From contig JBAZJM010000066.1 of assembly GCA_041651315.1 (NCBI GenBank), positions 1-17,434 of the forward strand: 17,434 bases of DNA. Direction: 5' to 3'. A model generated the notes under the pieces. That model saw only the letters and a program-made list of their open reading frames with translations, did not search any database and was not told where the DNA came from. Of this stretch, positions 1-6,210 are shown piece after piece (position 1 is the first letter of the stretch; every line of letters starts with the position of its first letter). The position numbers were made by a program, and so were the translations under genes. The DNA comes from CAITYL01 sp041651315 (GTDB lineage: Bacteria; Verrucomicrobiota; Lentisphaeria; Oligosphaerales; CAITYL01).

Positions 1-267
1 GGCGGCGCCACCCCCGTAACGCTGGGTATCGGCGCATTTACCACGGGCATCTACGGGGGGTGGCCCGCAGCCGGGTATAAGGACTTTTCCGTGGCTGCCC
101 CAGTGGGTACACAGAGCATCTACTTCAATTTTTACGGGGGAAACGCTAACAATGGCTATACGGGCGGCGCGGGCATCGTCGAAGTGCAGGCGTTTATCCC
201 CGAACCCGCGAGCCTGGCGCTGCTCGGACTGGCGGCTGCGGGGCTATTGCACCGCCGGCGCCGCTAA
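1..267 (+). CDS. PEP-CTERM domain protein, 3' end only (start lies outside the window)
   Basis: Frame 1 is open from the window edge to the TAA at 265-267 and gives 88 residues. The last 22 form a textbook PEP-CTERM sorting tail: Pro-Glu-Pro at residues 67-69, a hydrophobic Leu/Ala/Gly segment at about 70-83, then His and four Arg to the end. Such tails direct exported proteins to an exosortase, which is thought to cut the tail at the membrane. An exosortase gene lies 5 kb downstream in this window, so the two may be enzyme and substrate. The preceding part is rich in Gly, Asn, Thr and aromatics and reads like the last beta strands of an extracellular domain, possibly a carbohydrate-binding fold, but I cannot assign a family. 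It looks less GC-rich than the downstream genes. The call of the tail is firm; the protein's function is unknown. Confidence 0.85.
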   Translation, partial: GGATPVTLGIGAFTTGIYGGWPAAGYKDFSVAAPVGTQSIYFNFYGGNANNGYTGGAGIVEVQAFIPEPASLALLGLAAAGLLHRRRR

Positions 268-287
268 TACCAAAATGATACGGCGCT

Positions 288-308
288 GGGTTTGCTTTAA
301 TTAAACCC
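288..308 (+). terminator. Possible hairpin after the PEP-CTERM gene
   Basis: GGGTTT (288-293) and AAACCC (303-308) form a perfect 6-bp inverted repeat around a 9-nt AT-rich loop, 20 bp after the stop codon at 267. There is no clear T-run on the 3' side, so termination is only a guess. The loop contains the AT palindrome TTTAATTAAA in part. Confidence 0.25.
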
Positions 309-342
309 TTCACCCTGGCGCAGCATAAAGATTAAATTGATG

Positions 343-427
343 GCCACAAGAGGCACAAAAAGCACAACCATCAAAATCGCAATTTATTGCGATGAAAAAC
401 ATGGCATTCCCTTGTGACTCTTGTGGC
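343..427. repeat. CACAA/TTGTG short-period palindromic element (element 1)
   Basis: CACAA starts at 345, 354 and 363, an exact 9-bp period. TTGTG starts at 412 and 421, also 9 bp apart and in inverted orientation. The outer arms GCCACAAGAGGCACAA (343-358) and 412-427 are complementary at 15 of 16 positions. At the exact centre is a perfect hairpin, TCGCAA (377-382), loop TTTA, TTGCGA (387-392). The element fills much of the 192-bp gap between the PEP-CTERM gene and the pseudopilin gene and ends 32 bp before the latter's ATG. The architecture matches the elements at 1254-1362 and 17320-17423. Its function is unknown. Confidence 0.75.
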
Positions 428-459
428 TATAGAATCAATTTGAAGTGTAAAGTAACGCC

Positions 460-1245
460 ATGACCACGCACCCGCCAACCGCCGCCATCATCAGCCGTCA
501 GCCGGAACGGCACGTTCGAGCCGCGTTTACGCTGATCGAACTGCTGGTGGTGATCGCCATCATCGCCATTTTGGCGGCCATGCTGCTGCCCAGCCTGGGC
601 CGGGCGCGGGAAACCGCGAAACGGGCGAGCTGCCTTTCCAATGAGAAGCAGATCGGCACCGCGCTGGCCATTTATGCCGCGGACAGCAACAATTACTTCC
701 CGCCGTTCGCCAAGGCCTCGGGTGCCTGGTACAGTTGGTACCCCGATTATTGGTACAGCTGCCTCGAGCCCTCTCTGCCACGGGGCAAGGTCCATCACAA
801 CACCGATCCGGTTTGGGGGCCGAACATCAACAATGGTGTCTTCTTCTGCCCGTCCGAACCGCAGAACAACCCCTCGATGATCGATTACGGCATGAATTTC
901 ACGACCCTGTTCGACACCAACTGGAGCAACACCATTTATCCCCTTTCCCTCAACCGGATTTCCAGCCCGTCGAACTTGATCTCGGTGGCCGACTCGCGGC
1001 AGATCAATCCTTACACCAGCGGCCTCTGCGGTTCCTGGATCCTCAACCGGGGCGACTTTCTGGACGGCAAGGTGGCGAACGACGGCACCAGCGTGCCCGC
1101 CCCGGCCCGGCACGCCAACGGCATGAATTTCCTCTTCCTCGACGCCCATGTGCAATACCTGCAGGTCGACGGCGCCGCGCGCAGTTCCTTCGCCAAATAT
1201 CTCAATGCGAATCCGGGCGAAGTGCCGAACGCCGGCTATCCCTGA
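460..1245 (+). CDS. Type II secretion/type IV pilus-like pseudopilin with prepilin N-terminus (H-X9-D type)
   Basis: The 261-residue protein begins with a 22-residue basic leader followed by FTLIELLVVIAIIAILAAM, the class III prepilin signal. Cleavage would fall between Ala22 and Phe23, with the conserved Glu at mature position 5 (Glu27). Position -1 is Ala where Gly is usual. The hydrophobic helix (23-43) would anchor or assemble the protein in the inner membrane. The rest is a globular domain rich in Tyr, Trp, Asn and Pro. Near the C-terminus His-X9-Asp-Ala stands where the family signature has His-X9-Asp-Gly. Such proteins are highly amplified in Lentisphaerae, Planctomycetes and Verrucomicrobia, and their individual roles are mostly unknown. 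No Shine-Dalgarno sequence precedes the ATG at 460; a weak -10-like TGTAAA sits at 446-451. The gene appears monocistronic. Confidence 0.9.
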   Translation: MTTHPPTAAIISRQPERHVRAAFTLIELLVVIAIIAILAAMLLPSLGRARETAKRASCLSNEKQIGTALAIYAADSNNYFPPFAKASGAWYSWYPDYWYSCLEPSLPRGKVHHNTDPVWGPNINNGVFFCPSEPQNNPSMIDYGMNFTTLFDTNWSNTIYPLSLNRISSPSNLISVADSRQINPYTSGLCGSWILNRGDFLDGKVANDGTSVPAPARHANGMNFLFLDAHVQYLQVDGAARSSFAKYLNANPGEVPNAGYP

Positions 1246-1253
1246 GCGGCACG

Positions 1254-1362
1254 CACGGACTTACACGGACTTACACGGACTGTCACGGACGCACACGGAC
1301 GGCAAGTGGCGGCCGGCTTGGTGGTGTCCGTGCCGGTCCGTGTTCGTCCGTGTAAGTCCGTG
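1254..1362. repeat. CACGGAC/GTCCGTG 10-bp-period palindromic array (element 2)
   Basis: CACGGAC occurs five times at exactly 10-bp spacing (starts 1254, 1264, 1274, 1284, 1294). After a spacer, GTCCGTG occurs four times, again at exactly 10-bp spacing (starts 1326, 1336, 1346, 1356). The outer arms agree beyond the heptamer: CACGGACTTACACGGAC at 1264-1280 is the exact reverse complement of 1346-1362. The whole would fold into a long stem around the 1301-1325 spacer. It starts 9 bp after the pseudopilin stop codon and lies between convergent coding regions. Positions 1294-1330 recur at 5171-5207 with 34 of 37 identities. Function unknown. Confidence 0.9.
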
Positions 1363-1385
1363 CCGGCCGCCGGTGCCGCTTCCGC

Positions 1386-1679
1386 TCACCGCCCCGCGCC
1401 GGGGGAGGTGGCGCGACGGGGGTCCAGGGAGTACAGGCCGAGGGTGATGGTCCAGGCGTCAGCGTCGGACATTTTTTTCAATTCATGGCCGGCGCCCCAG
1501 GAGTCGGTGTAAAAGATCTCATGGGTGGTGCTGTTGTAGCCGATGATGATCCGCATGTGTCCGCCGGAGACCTGGGCCAGGTTGTCCTCCTGCACCAGTC
1601 CGAGATAGACCGACCAGACCAGGGGAATACCGCGGTCGAGGTGGGATTTCACGTCAGCCAGGAAGCGCCGGTAAGTTGA
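1386..1679 (-). pseudogene. C-terminal remnant of a C39-like cysteine peptidase family protein
   Basis: The minus-strand frame ending at 1386 reads as the C-terminal part of a C39-like (papain-fold) peptidase. The recognisable sequence runs from about STYRRFLADVK through GGHMRIIIGYN to YTDSWGAGHELKKM. The His of GGHM and the Asp of YTDSWG are plausible catalytic His and Asp/Asn. The N-terminal half, which should hold the catalytic Cys, is absent. Upstream of about 1680 the same frame turns into low-complexity Pro/Arg sequence, and the DNA is coding for the CHAD protein in another frame. A GTG at 1650-1652 could start an 88-residue peptide, but its ribosome-binding context is the CHAD gene's end. 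I read this as a 5'-truncated gene left by a deletion joining it to the CHAD gene. The family call rests on remembered motifs. Confidence 0.6.
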
Positions 1680-2551
1680 ACCGCCGCATGGAGGGCCCGG
1701 CGGCGGCGGGCGGCGTTGCGGGCCAGGGCGCGGCGCCCCCCCAATTTAAGCCAGGGCAGTGGCCGGCGGCGACTGGCGGCGGCCTCCTCCCGGGCCAGGG
1801 GCGCCAGCATGGCGGCAAACACCGCGGCGTCATGGACGTCGCCCAAATGTCCCTGCAATTCCGCCAGGCGGGCGATTTGGGGCGCGAAACGGGCCACGGC
1901 CCCCGCCGGCGTCAGGGCTTCCAGGCGGTAGCGCAACTTTTTCGTGGCGATCCGCCAGCGATGCAAGGCACCGGCGTCCGGGGCGGTCATGGCAATGTCC
2001 GCCGCCACCCGGTAGGTTTCCCAACGCCGGCGGACCGACCGGGCGAGCATGTTTTGCCACACCTTCCCGGCCGCCGGGCCGGGCCCGGCCGCGGCCAGGC
2101 GGTCCGCGGCGGCGCCGATCTGGCGGCACAAGGATTGGGCGGCGGGCAGGAGTCCGGCCAGACCGGATGCCCGGCGCCGGCGGCGGCCGCGCAGGCGCCG
2201 GGCAAGGCGGCGGAAAACCGGCCGGAGACACCGTTCCTCGCGCCGCGCCAGGCGGTCGATAAATTGTGCCTGCACGTCCAGATCCCGCAGGGCGCCAAAT
2301 GCCCGGGAAATCCGGCCGAGCCGGCGTGACAGCCGCCGGAACCGGCGGCGGCCGCTCCACAATCGGGCCAATGCCAAAGCATTGCGCAGCCGCCGGGCGG
2401 CCACCCGCAAGCGGTGGACGGTCTCCGCGTCCGCCCCCGCGCCGACCGTCAGAATGCGGAGTTCGCGGCGCAGAACGTGCAGACGCCCCCGCACCAACAC
2501 CGCCAGCCGGTGCCCCGGAGTGTCCGCGCGATGATGACGGGATGCGGCCAT
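1649..2551 (-). CDS. CHAD domain-containing protein
   Basis: The 300-residue protein is very rich in Arg and Ala and shows the two-fold CHAD pattern. The first half has a His-centred helix, VHRLRVAARRLRNAL, from about residue 45, then LGALRDLD near 86-92. The second half has LHRWRIATKKLRYRLE (about 196-211) and LQGHLGDVHD (232-241). Conserved His and basic residues line the cavity that binds inorganic polyphosphate in characterised CHAD proteins; the protein is probably cytosolic and associated with polyphosphate granules. The ATG at 2551 lies 39 nt after the phosphoketolase stop on the same strand, so the two are probably co-transcribed. No good Shine-Dalgarno sequence is visible. The 3' end is odd: the last codons and the TGA (1649-1651) overlap the C39-like remnant in another frame. 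The natural C-terminus may therefore have been replaced. Confidence 0.88.
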   Translation of the reverse strand: MAASRHHRADTPGHRLAVLVRGRLHVLRRELRILTVGAGADAETVHRLRVAARRLRNALALARLWSGRRRFRRLSRRLGRISRAFGALRDLDVQAQFIDRLARREERCLRPVFRRLARRLRGRRRRRASGLAGLLPAAQSLCRQIGAAADRLAAAGPGPAAGKVWQNMLARSVRRRWETYRVAADIAMTAPDAGALHRWRIATKKLRYRLEALTPAGAVARFAPQIARLAELQGHLGDVHDAAVFAAMLAPLAREEAAASRRRPLPWLKLGGRRALARNAARRRRALHAAVQLTGASWLT

Positions 2552-2590
2552 GGCAAACAGTCTTGGCGGTACGTTTTTATCTTGAGTATC

Positions 2591-5011
2591 TTACGCCCCC
2601 GGCCATTTCCAGTCGCGGATCTCCGGCCGGTCGTCGCCGACCTGGCGGATGTAGGTCCGGTGGTCGAGGAGCCGGTCGCGGAGCTCCTGCTTGGCATAGG
2701 CCGCCCGGGCGCCGAGCTGGGGCACGCGGTCGATGACGTCGCCGGCCAGGTGGAAACGGTCGAGGTCGTTCATCACCACCATGTCGAACGGCGTGGTAGT
2801 GGTGCCTTCCTCCTTGTAGCCGCGAACGTGGAGGTTGCGGTGGTTGGTCCGCCGGTAGCAGAGCCGGTGGATCAGCCACGGATAGCCGTGGAAGGCGAAG
2901 ATGATGGGCTTGTCAGTGGTGAACAGCGCGTCGAAATCCTTGTCGTTCAAACCGTGCGGATGTTCGCTCGCGGGCTGCAGTTTCATCAGGTTGACGACAT
3001 TGATGACGCGGATCTTCAGTTCCGGGAACTGCTGCCGCAGAATGCCGACGGCGGCCAGGGTTTCCAGGGTCGGCACGTCGCCGCAGCAGGCCATGACCAC
3101 GTCGGGGTCGCCGCCGCGGTCGTTGCTGGCCCACTCCCAGATGCCGAGGCCGGCGGTGCAGTGGCGGACCGCCTCGTCCATGGTCAGGTACTGCAGCGCG
3201 GGCTGTTTGCCGGCGACAATGACGTTGACGTAATTGCGGCTGCGCAGGCAGTGGTCGGTGACGGAGAGCAGGGTGTTGGCGTCCGGCGGCAGGTAGACGC
3301 GGATGACGTCGGCCTTCTTGTTGACCACATGGTCGATGAACCCCGGATCTTGGTGGGAAAAGCCGTTGTGGTCCTGCCGCCAGACATGCGAACTCAGCAG
3401 GTAGTTCAGGGAGGCGATCGGGCGGCGCCAGGGGATGTGGGCGCGGGTCACCTTCAACCATTTGGCGTGCTGGTTGAACATGGAGTCCACGACATGGACA
3501 AACGCCTCATAGGTGTTGAAGAAGCCGTGGCGTCCGGTGAGCAGATAGCCTTCCAGCCAGCCCTGGCAGGTGTGTTCGCTGAGGATTTCCATGACCCGGC
3601 CGTCCGCGGCCAGGTGGGCGTCGGGGTCCCGGTCTTCGGGCAGCCGCTCGCCGAGCCAGGTGCGTTCCGTTGCCTCCAGCACGGCGCCGAGGCGGTTGGA
3701 GGCGGTCTCGTCGGGGCCGAAGACGCGGAAGTTGCGGGCGTCGCGGTTCTCCTTCATGACGTCGCGCAGGAACTGGCCCATGACCCGGGTCGCCTCGGCG
3801 GTGACGGTGCCGGGCTTGGGGACGGGGACGGCGTAGTGGCGGAAATCCGGCAGGCGCAGGTCGCGGAGCAGGAGTCCGCCGTTGGCGTGTGGATTGGCGC
3901 CCATGCGGCGGCGCCCGTCCGGGGCCAGGGCGGCCAGTTCGGGCTTGAGGCGGCCGGCGGCGTCGAACAGCTCGCCGGGCCGGTAGCTTTTCAGCCATTT
4001 TTCGAGAAGCTTGATGTGGGCCGGTTTTTCGGCCAGTTCGGCGAACGGCACCTGGTGGGAACGCCAGTAATTTTCCGTGCGCTTGCCGTCCACCGTGGCC
4101 GGGCCGGTCCAGCCCTTGGGAGTGCGCAGGATGATCAGCGGCCAGCGCGGCCGGTCCGCCGCCGGCGCCCCCGCCCGGCGGGCCGCGGCCTGGATGGCGC
4201 GGATTTCCGCCAGCGCGACGTCCAGAGTCGCCGCCATTTTCTGGTGCATGTCGGCCGGATCCGAACCCTCGACGAAATAGGGCCGGTAGCCGTAGCCGAC
4301 AAACAGGCTTTCCAGCTCGTCGTGCGGAATCCGCGCCAGCACGGTGGGGTTGGCGATCTTGTAGCCGTTGAGGTGGAGGATGGGCAGGACGGCGCCGTCA
4401 CGGGCCGGATTGAGGAACTTGTTGGAATGCCAGGCAGCGGCCAGCGGCCCGGTCTCGGCCTCGCCGTCGCCCACCACGCAGGCAACCACCAGGTCTGGAT
4501 TGTCAAAGGCGGCGCCGTAGGCGTGGCTGACGGAATAGCCGAGCTCGCCGCCTTCATGGATGGACCCGGGGGTTTCCGGGGCCACATGGCTGGGAATGCC
4601 GCCGGGGAAGGAGAATTGGCGAAACAGCTTGCGCAACCCCTCGGCGTCTTGGGAAATCTCCGGATAGACTTCGCTGTAGGTGCCTTCGAGATAGGTATTG
4701 GCGACCAGGCCGGGGCCGCCGTGGCCGGGGCCGGCGATATAGATCATGTCCAGGTCCAGTCGGCGGATCACCCGGTTCAGGTGCGCATAGATGAAGTTCA
4801 GGCCGGGCGTGGTGCCCCAGTGCCCGAGGAGCCGCGGCTTGAGGTGCGCCAGGGTCAACGGCTCGCGCAGCAGCGGATTGTCCAGCAGGTAGATCTGGCC
4901 GACCGAGAGGTAATTGGCGGCGCGCCAGTAGGCATCCAGCAGGCGCAATTCAACCGGGGTGAGCGGGACAGCGGCCTGGAGATGCCGCGCGGACTGGGTG
5001 GTGACGGCCAT
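2591..5011 (-). CDS. xfp: Phosphoketolase (xylulose-5-phosphate/fructose-6-phosphate type)
   Basis: This thiamine-diphosphate enzyme cleaves xylulose-5-phosphate, and often fructose-6-phosphate, with phosphate to give acetyl-phosphate plus glyceraldehyde-3-phosphate or erythrose-4-phosphate. From the ATG at 5011 the protein has 806 residues, the usual family length. That start has a strong GGAGG eight bases upstream; in-frame starts further upstream have no such support and would add an atypical tail. Visible hallmarks are GPGHGGP and EGTYSEVYPEIS in the N-terminal part, the diphosphate-binding GDGEAETGPLAAAWHSNK (from residue 181), DHNGFSHQDPGF (around His548), and the C-terminal domain with FHGYPWLIHRL. 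No acetate kinase or phosphotransacetylase is adjacent. A CHAD gene follows 39 nt downstream. Whether it prefers pentose or hexose phosphate cannot be read from sequence, so the symbol is a family-level label. Confidence 0.95.
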   Translation of the reverse strand: MAVTTQSARHLQAAVPLTPVELRLLDAYWRAANYLSVGQIYLLDNPLLREPLTLAHLKPRLLGHWGTTPGLNFIYAHLNRVIRRLDLDMIYIAGPGHGGPGLVANTYLEGTYSEVYPEISQDAEGLRKLFRQFSFPGGIPSHVAPETPGSIHEGGELGYSVSHAYGAAFDNPDLVVACVVGDGEAETGPLAAAWHSNKFLNPARDGAVLPILHLNGYKIANPTVLARIPHDELESLFVGYGYRPYFVEGSDPADMHQKMAATLDVALAEIRAIQAAARRAGAPAADRPRWPLIILRTPKGWTGPATVDGKRTENYWRSHQVPFAELAEKPAHIKLLEKWLKSYRPGELFDAAGRLKPELAALAPDGRRRMGANPHANGGLLLRDLRLPDFRHYAVPVPKPGTVTAEATRVMGQFLRDVMKENRDARNFRVFGPDETASNRLGAVLEATERTWLGERLPEDRDPDAHLAADGRVMEILSEHTCQGWLEGYLLTGRHGFFNTYEAFVHVVDSMFNQHAKWLKVTRAHIPWRRPIASLNYLLSSHVWRQDHNGFSHQDPGFIDHVVNKKADVIRVYLPPDANTLLSVTDHCLRSRNYVNVIVAGKQPALQYLTMDEAVRHCTAGLGIWEWASNDRGGDPDVVMACCGDVPTLETLAAVGILRQQFPELKIRVINVVNLMKLQPASEHPHGLNDKDFDALFTTDKPIIFAFHGYPWLIHRLCYRRTNHRNLHVRGYKEEGTTTTPFDMVVMNDLDRFHLAGDVIDRVPQLGARAAYAKQELRDRLLDHRTYIRQVGDDRPEIRDWKWPGA

Positions 5012-5088
5012 GGGAAACCCCTCCGGAAAGTGACGCGGTTGAGGGCCGGCAGGCCGAGCCCATGCACAGAGTGGCCATGGAGGCACAC

Positions 5089-5109
5089 CCGGCGTTTGCC
5101 GGCTTTCTT
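5089..5109 (+). terminator. Weak hairpin with pyrimidine tail in the divergent intergenic region
   Basis: CCGGC (5089-5093), loop GTTT, GCCGG (5098-5102) is followed by CTTTCTT (5103-5109), resembling a short intrinsic terminator reading rightwards. No plus-strand gene lies upstream for it to serve. On the minus strand the same hairpin would sit at the very 5' end of the predicted phosphoketolase leader and could instead be a leader structure. Both readings are tentative. Confidence 0.25.
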
Positions 5110-5110
5110 G

Positions 5111-5139
5111 ACTGTAGCCGCCGGGAGCGGGACGGGCAA
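5111..5139 (-). promoter_or_regulatory. Candidate sigma70-type promoter for the phosphoketolase gene
   Basis: Read on the minus strand, TTGCCC (5139-5134) and TACAGT (5116-5111) are separated by exactly 17 bp. Each matches the -35 or -10 consensus at 4 of 6 positions. Transcription would start near 5104 and leave a leader of roughly 90 nt before the ATG at 5011. This is a consensus match by eye only. Confidence 0.35.
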
Positions 5140-5150
5140 GTTGCCGGCGG

Positions 5151-5207
5151 CACGGACTTGCACGGACGGTCACGGACGGCAAGCGGCGGCCGGTTTGGCG
5201 GTGTCCG
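5151..5207. repeat. Partial copy of the CACGGAC palindromic element (element 3)
   Basis: CACGGAC occurs at 5151, 5161 and 5171, exactly 10 bp apart. The stretch 5171-5207 matches 1294-1330 of element 2 at 34 of 37 positions, with no gaps, and the three differences are all C/T transitions. The inverted GTCCGTG arm of element 2 is missing: only GTGTCCG remains at 5201-5207, followed by diverged sequence. The copy lies between the divergent phosphoketolase and exosortase genes, just upstream of the phosphoketolase promoter candidate. Confidence 0.85.
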
Positions 5208-5235
5208 CCCGCTTGCCCTGCGCGTCCCCGAGTGT

Positions 5236-5263
5236 TTGACTTCCCAAGTTGGAACGATATGCT
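5236..5263 (+). promoter_or_regulatory. Candidate sigma70-type promoter for the exosortase operon, implying a near-leaderless mRNA
   Basis: TTGACT (5236-5241) and TATGCT (5258-5263) match the -35 and -10 consensus at 5 and 4 of 6 positions, with a 16-bp spacer. The expected transcription start, about 5270, is only some 8 nt before the exosortase ATG at 5278. No Shine-Dalgarno sequence precedes that ATG, so a leaderless or nearly leaderless transcript is plausible. The small inverted repeat GCTTTTAAGC (5261-5270) overlaps the -10 region. Confidence 0.45.
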
Positions 5264-5277
5264 TTTAAGCTTAGAAT

Positions 5278-6210
5278 ATGGGTACCTTCTCCACGAGTCC
5301 GAAACCCGCCGCCCCCGCGTGGATTCCGCCCTTTGCCTGGGGGCGGATCGGCGTGCTGGGCGTGTTGTTTGTCGCCTACCATGCCTTTGTCCTGCAGTAT
5401 CTGGCCAAGCTGGCCTGGGAGGATCCGAACTGGTCGCACGCCTTTCTGGTGCCGCTGATCAGCCTCTACTTCATCCACCAGCGGCTCGACGAGTTGCGCG
5501 CCATTCCGCCGTGCTGCTGCTGGTGGGGACTGCCGGTGATGATTGCCGGCATGGTGCTGTATGCGCTGGGCATTTACCCCCTGGGCAACCAAATGGCCAT
5601 GGGGTACGCCATGATCCTGACCCTGTTCGGGCTGATTTGGCTGATGACCGGCACGGCGATGATGCGCATCCTGTGGCTGCCGGTGTGCTACCTGTTTTTC
5701 GCCATCAAGATCAGCTACCAGGTGTGGGAGCCGGTGGCTTGGCAGCTGCAAAACGTGTCGGCCGGACTGGCCACGATTCTGATCACCGCGCTGGGGCTGC
5801 CGCTGGGGATCGAGGCGGAGGTGACCGGCACGGCCATCCATGTCTATTACCAGGGTAGCCTGATCGAACCGGCGCTGAACGTGGCGGAGGCGTGCAGCGG
5901 CCTGCGGATGCTGATGACCCTGGTCACCCTCGGGGTGGCGGTGGCCTTCCTCGGCGCCCGCCCCTGGTGGGCGCGGCTGGTGCTGGTGGCGCTGACCGTG
6001 CCCATCGCGGTGCTGGTCAATGCCGGCCGGGTGATGACCATCGGCTTCCTTTATCCCTTCAACCGCCAGATGAGCACCGGCGACTTCCACCTGTTCGTCG
6101 GCATGCTGATGCTGTTGCCGGCCCTGGCCCTGATGATGCTGGCCAGCTGGTTTCTCGGCAAGTTGGTGACGCCGGTCGGCGCCCCGGCCGCGGGCGGGAG
6201 AACCGCATGA
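5278..6210 (+). CDS. Exosortase (exosortase/archaeosortase family transmembrane peptidase)
   Basis: This 310-residue polytopic inner-membrane protein is predicted to be the protease/transpeptidase that processes PEP-CTERM tails on exported proteins. Many hydrophobic segments fill residues 23 to 304. The catalytic triad of the family is visible: Cys206 in EACSGLR, Arg251 in VNAGR, and His271 in FHLFVG. The N-terminal part carries the typical DPNWSHAFLVPLISLYFI stretch (49-66). An unusual run of three Cys (79-81) precedes two Trp. The stop overlaps the start of the EpsI-like gene (ATGA at 6207-6210), showing translational coupling. No Shine-Dalgarno sequence precedes the ATG at 5278; a promoter-like pair lies directly upstream. 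I cannot assign the exosortase subtype. A PEP-CTERM protein at the left edge of the window is a natural substrate candidate. Confidence 0.93.
   Translation: MGTFSTSPKPAAPAWIPPFAWGRIGVLGVLFVAYHAFVLQYLAKLAWEDPNWSHAFLVPLISLYFIHQRLDELRAIPPCCCWWGLPVMIAGMVLYALGIYPLGNQMAMGYAMILTLFGLIWLMTGTAMMRILWLPVCYLFFAIKISYQVWEPVAWQLQNVSAGLATILITALGLPLGIEAEVTGTAIHVYYQGSLIEPALNVAEACSGLRMLMTLVTLGVAVAFLGARPWWARLVLVALTVPIAVLVNAGRVMTIGFLYPFNRQMSTGDFHLFVGMLMLLPALALMMLASWFLGKLVTPVGAPAAGGRTA

Noticed and set aside
1254..1362. A CRISPR array
   Set aside because: The repeat unit is 7 bp with 3-bp gaps and then inverts. CRISPR repeats are longer, direct only, and separated by spacers of about 30 bp or more; no cas gene is present.
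1148..1447. Plus-strand open frames reading through the CACGGAC array as Thr/Arg/His-rich peptides
   Set aside because: A 10-bp period runs through all three frames, so repetitive peptides appear automatically. There is no start context or domain.
2414..5239. A 941-codon open frame antisense to the phosphoketolase gene
   Set aside because: It has the same kind of compositional shadow; the opposite strand has an intact enzyme with all family motifs and a good ribosome-binding site.
5892..6206. An upstream extension of the EpsI-like frame that would start inside the exosortase gene
   Set aside because: The ATG at 6207 has a GGGAG site and the usual EpsI length and N-terminal helix. The extension is an out-of-frame reading of the exosortase.
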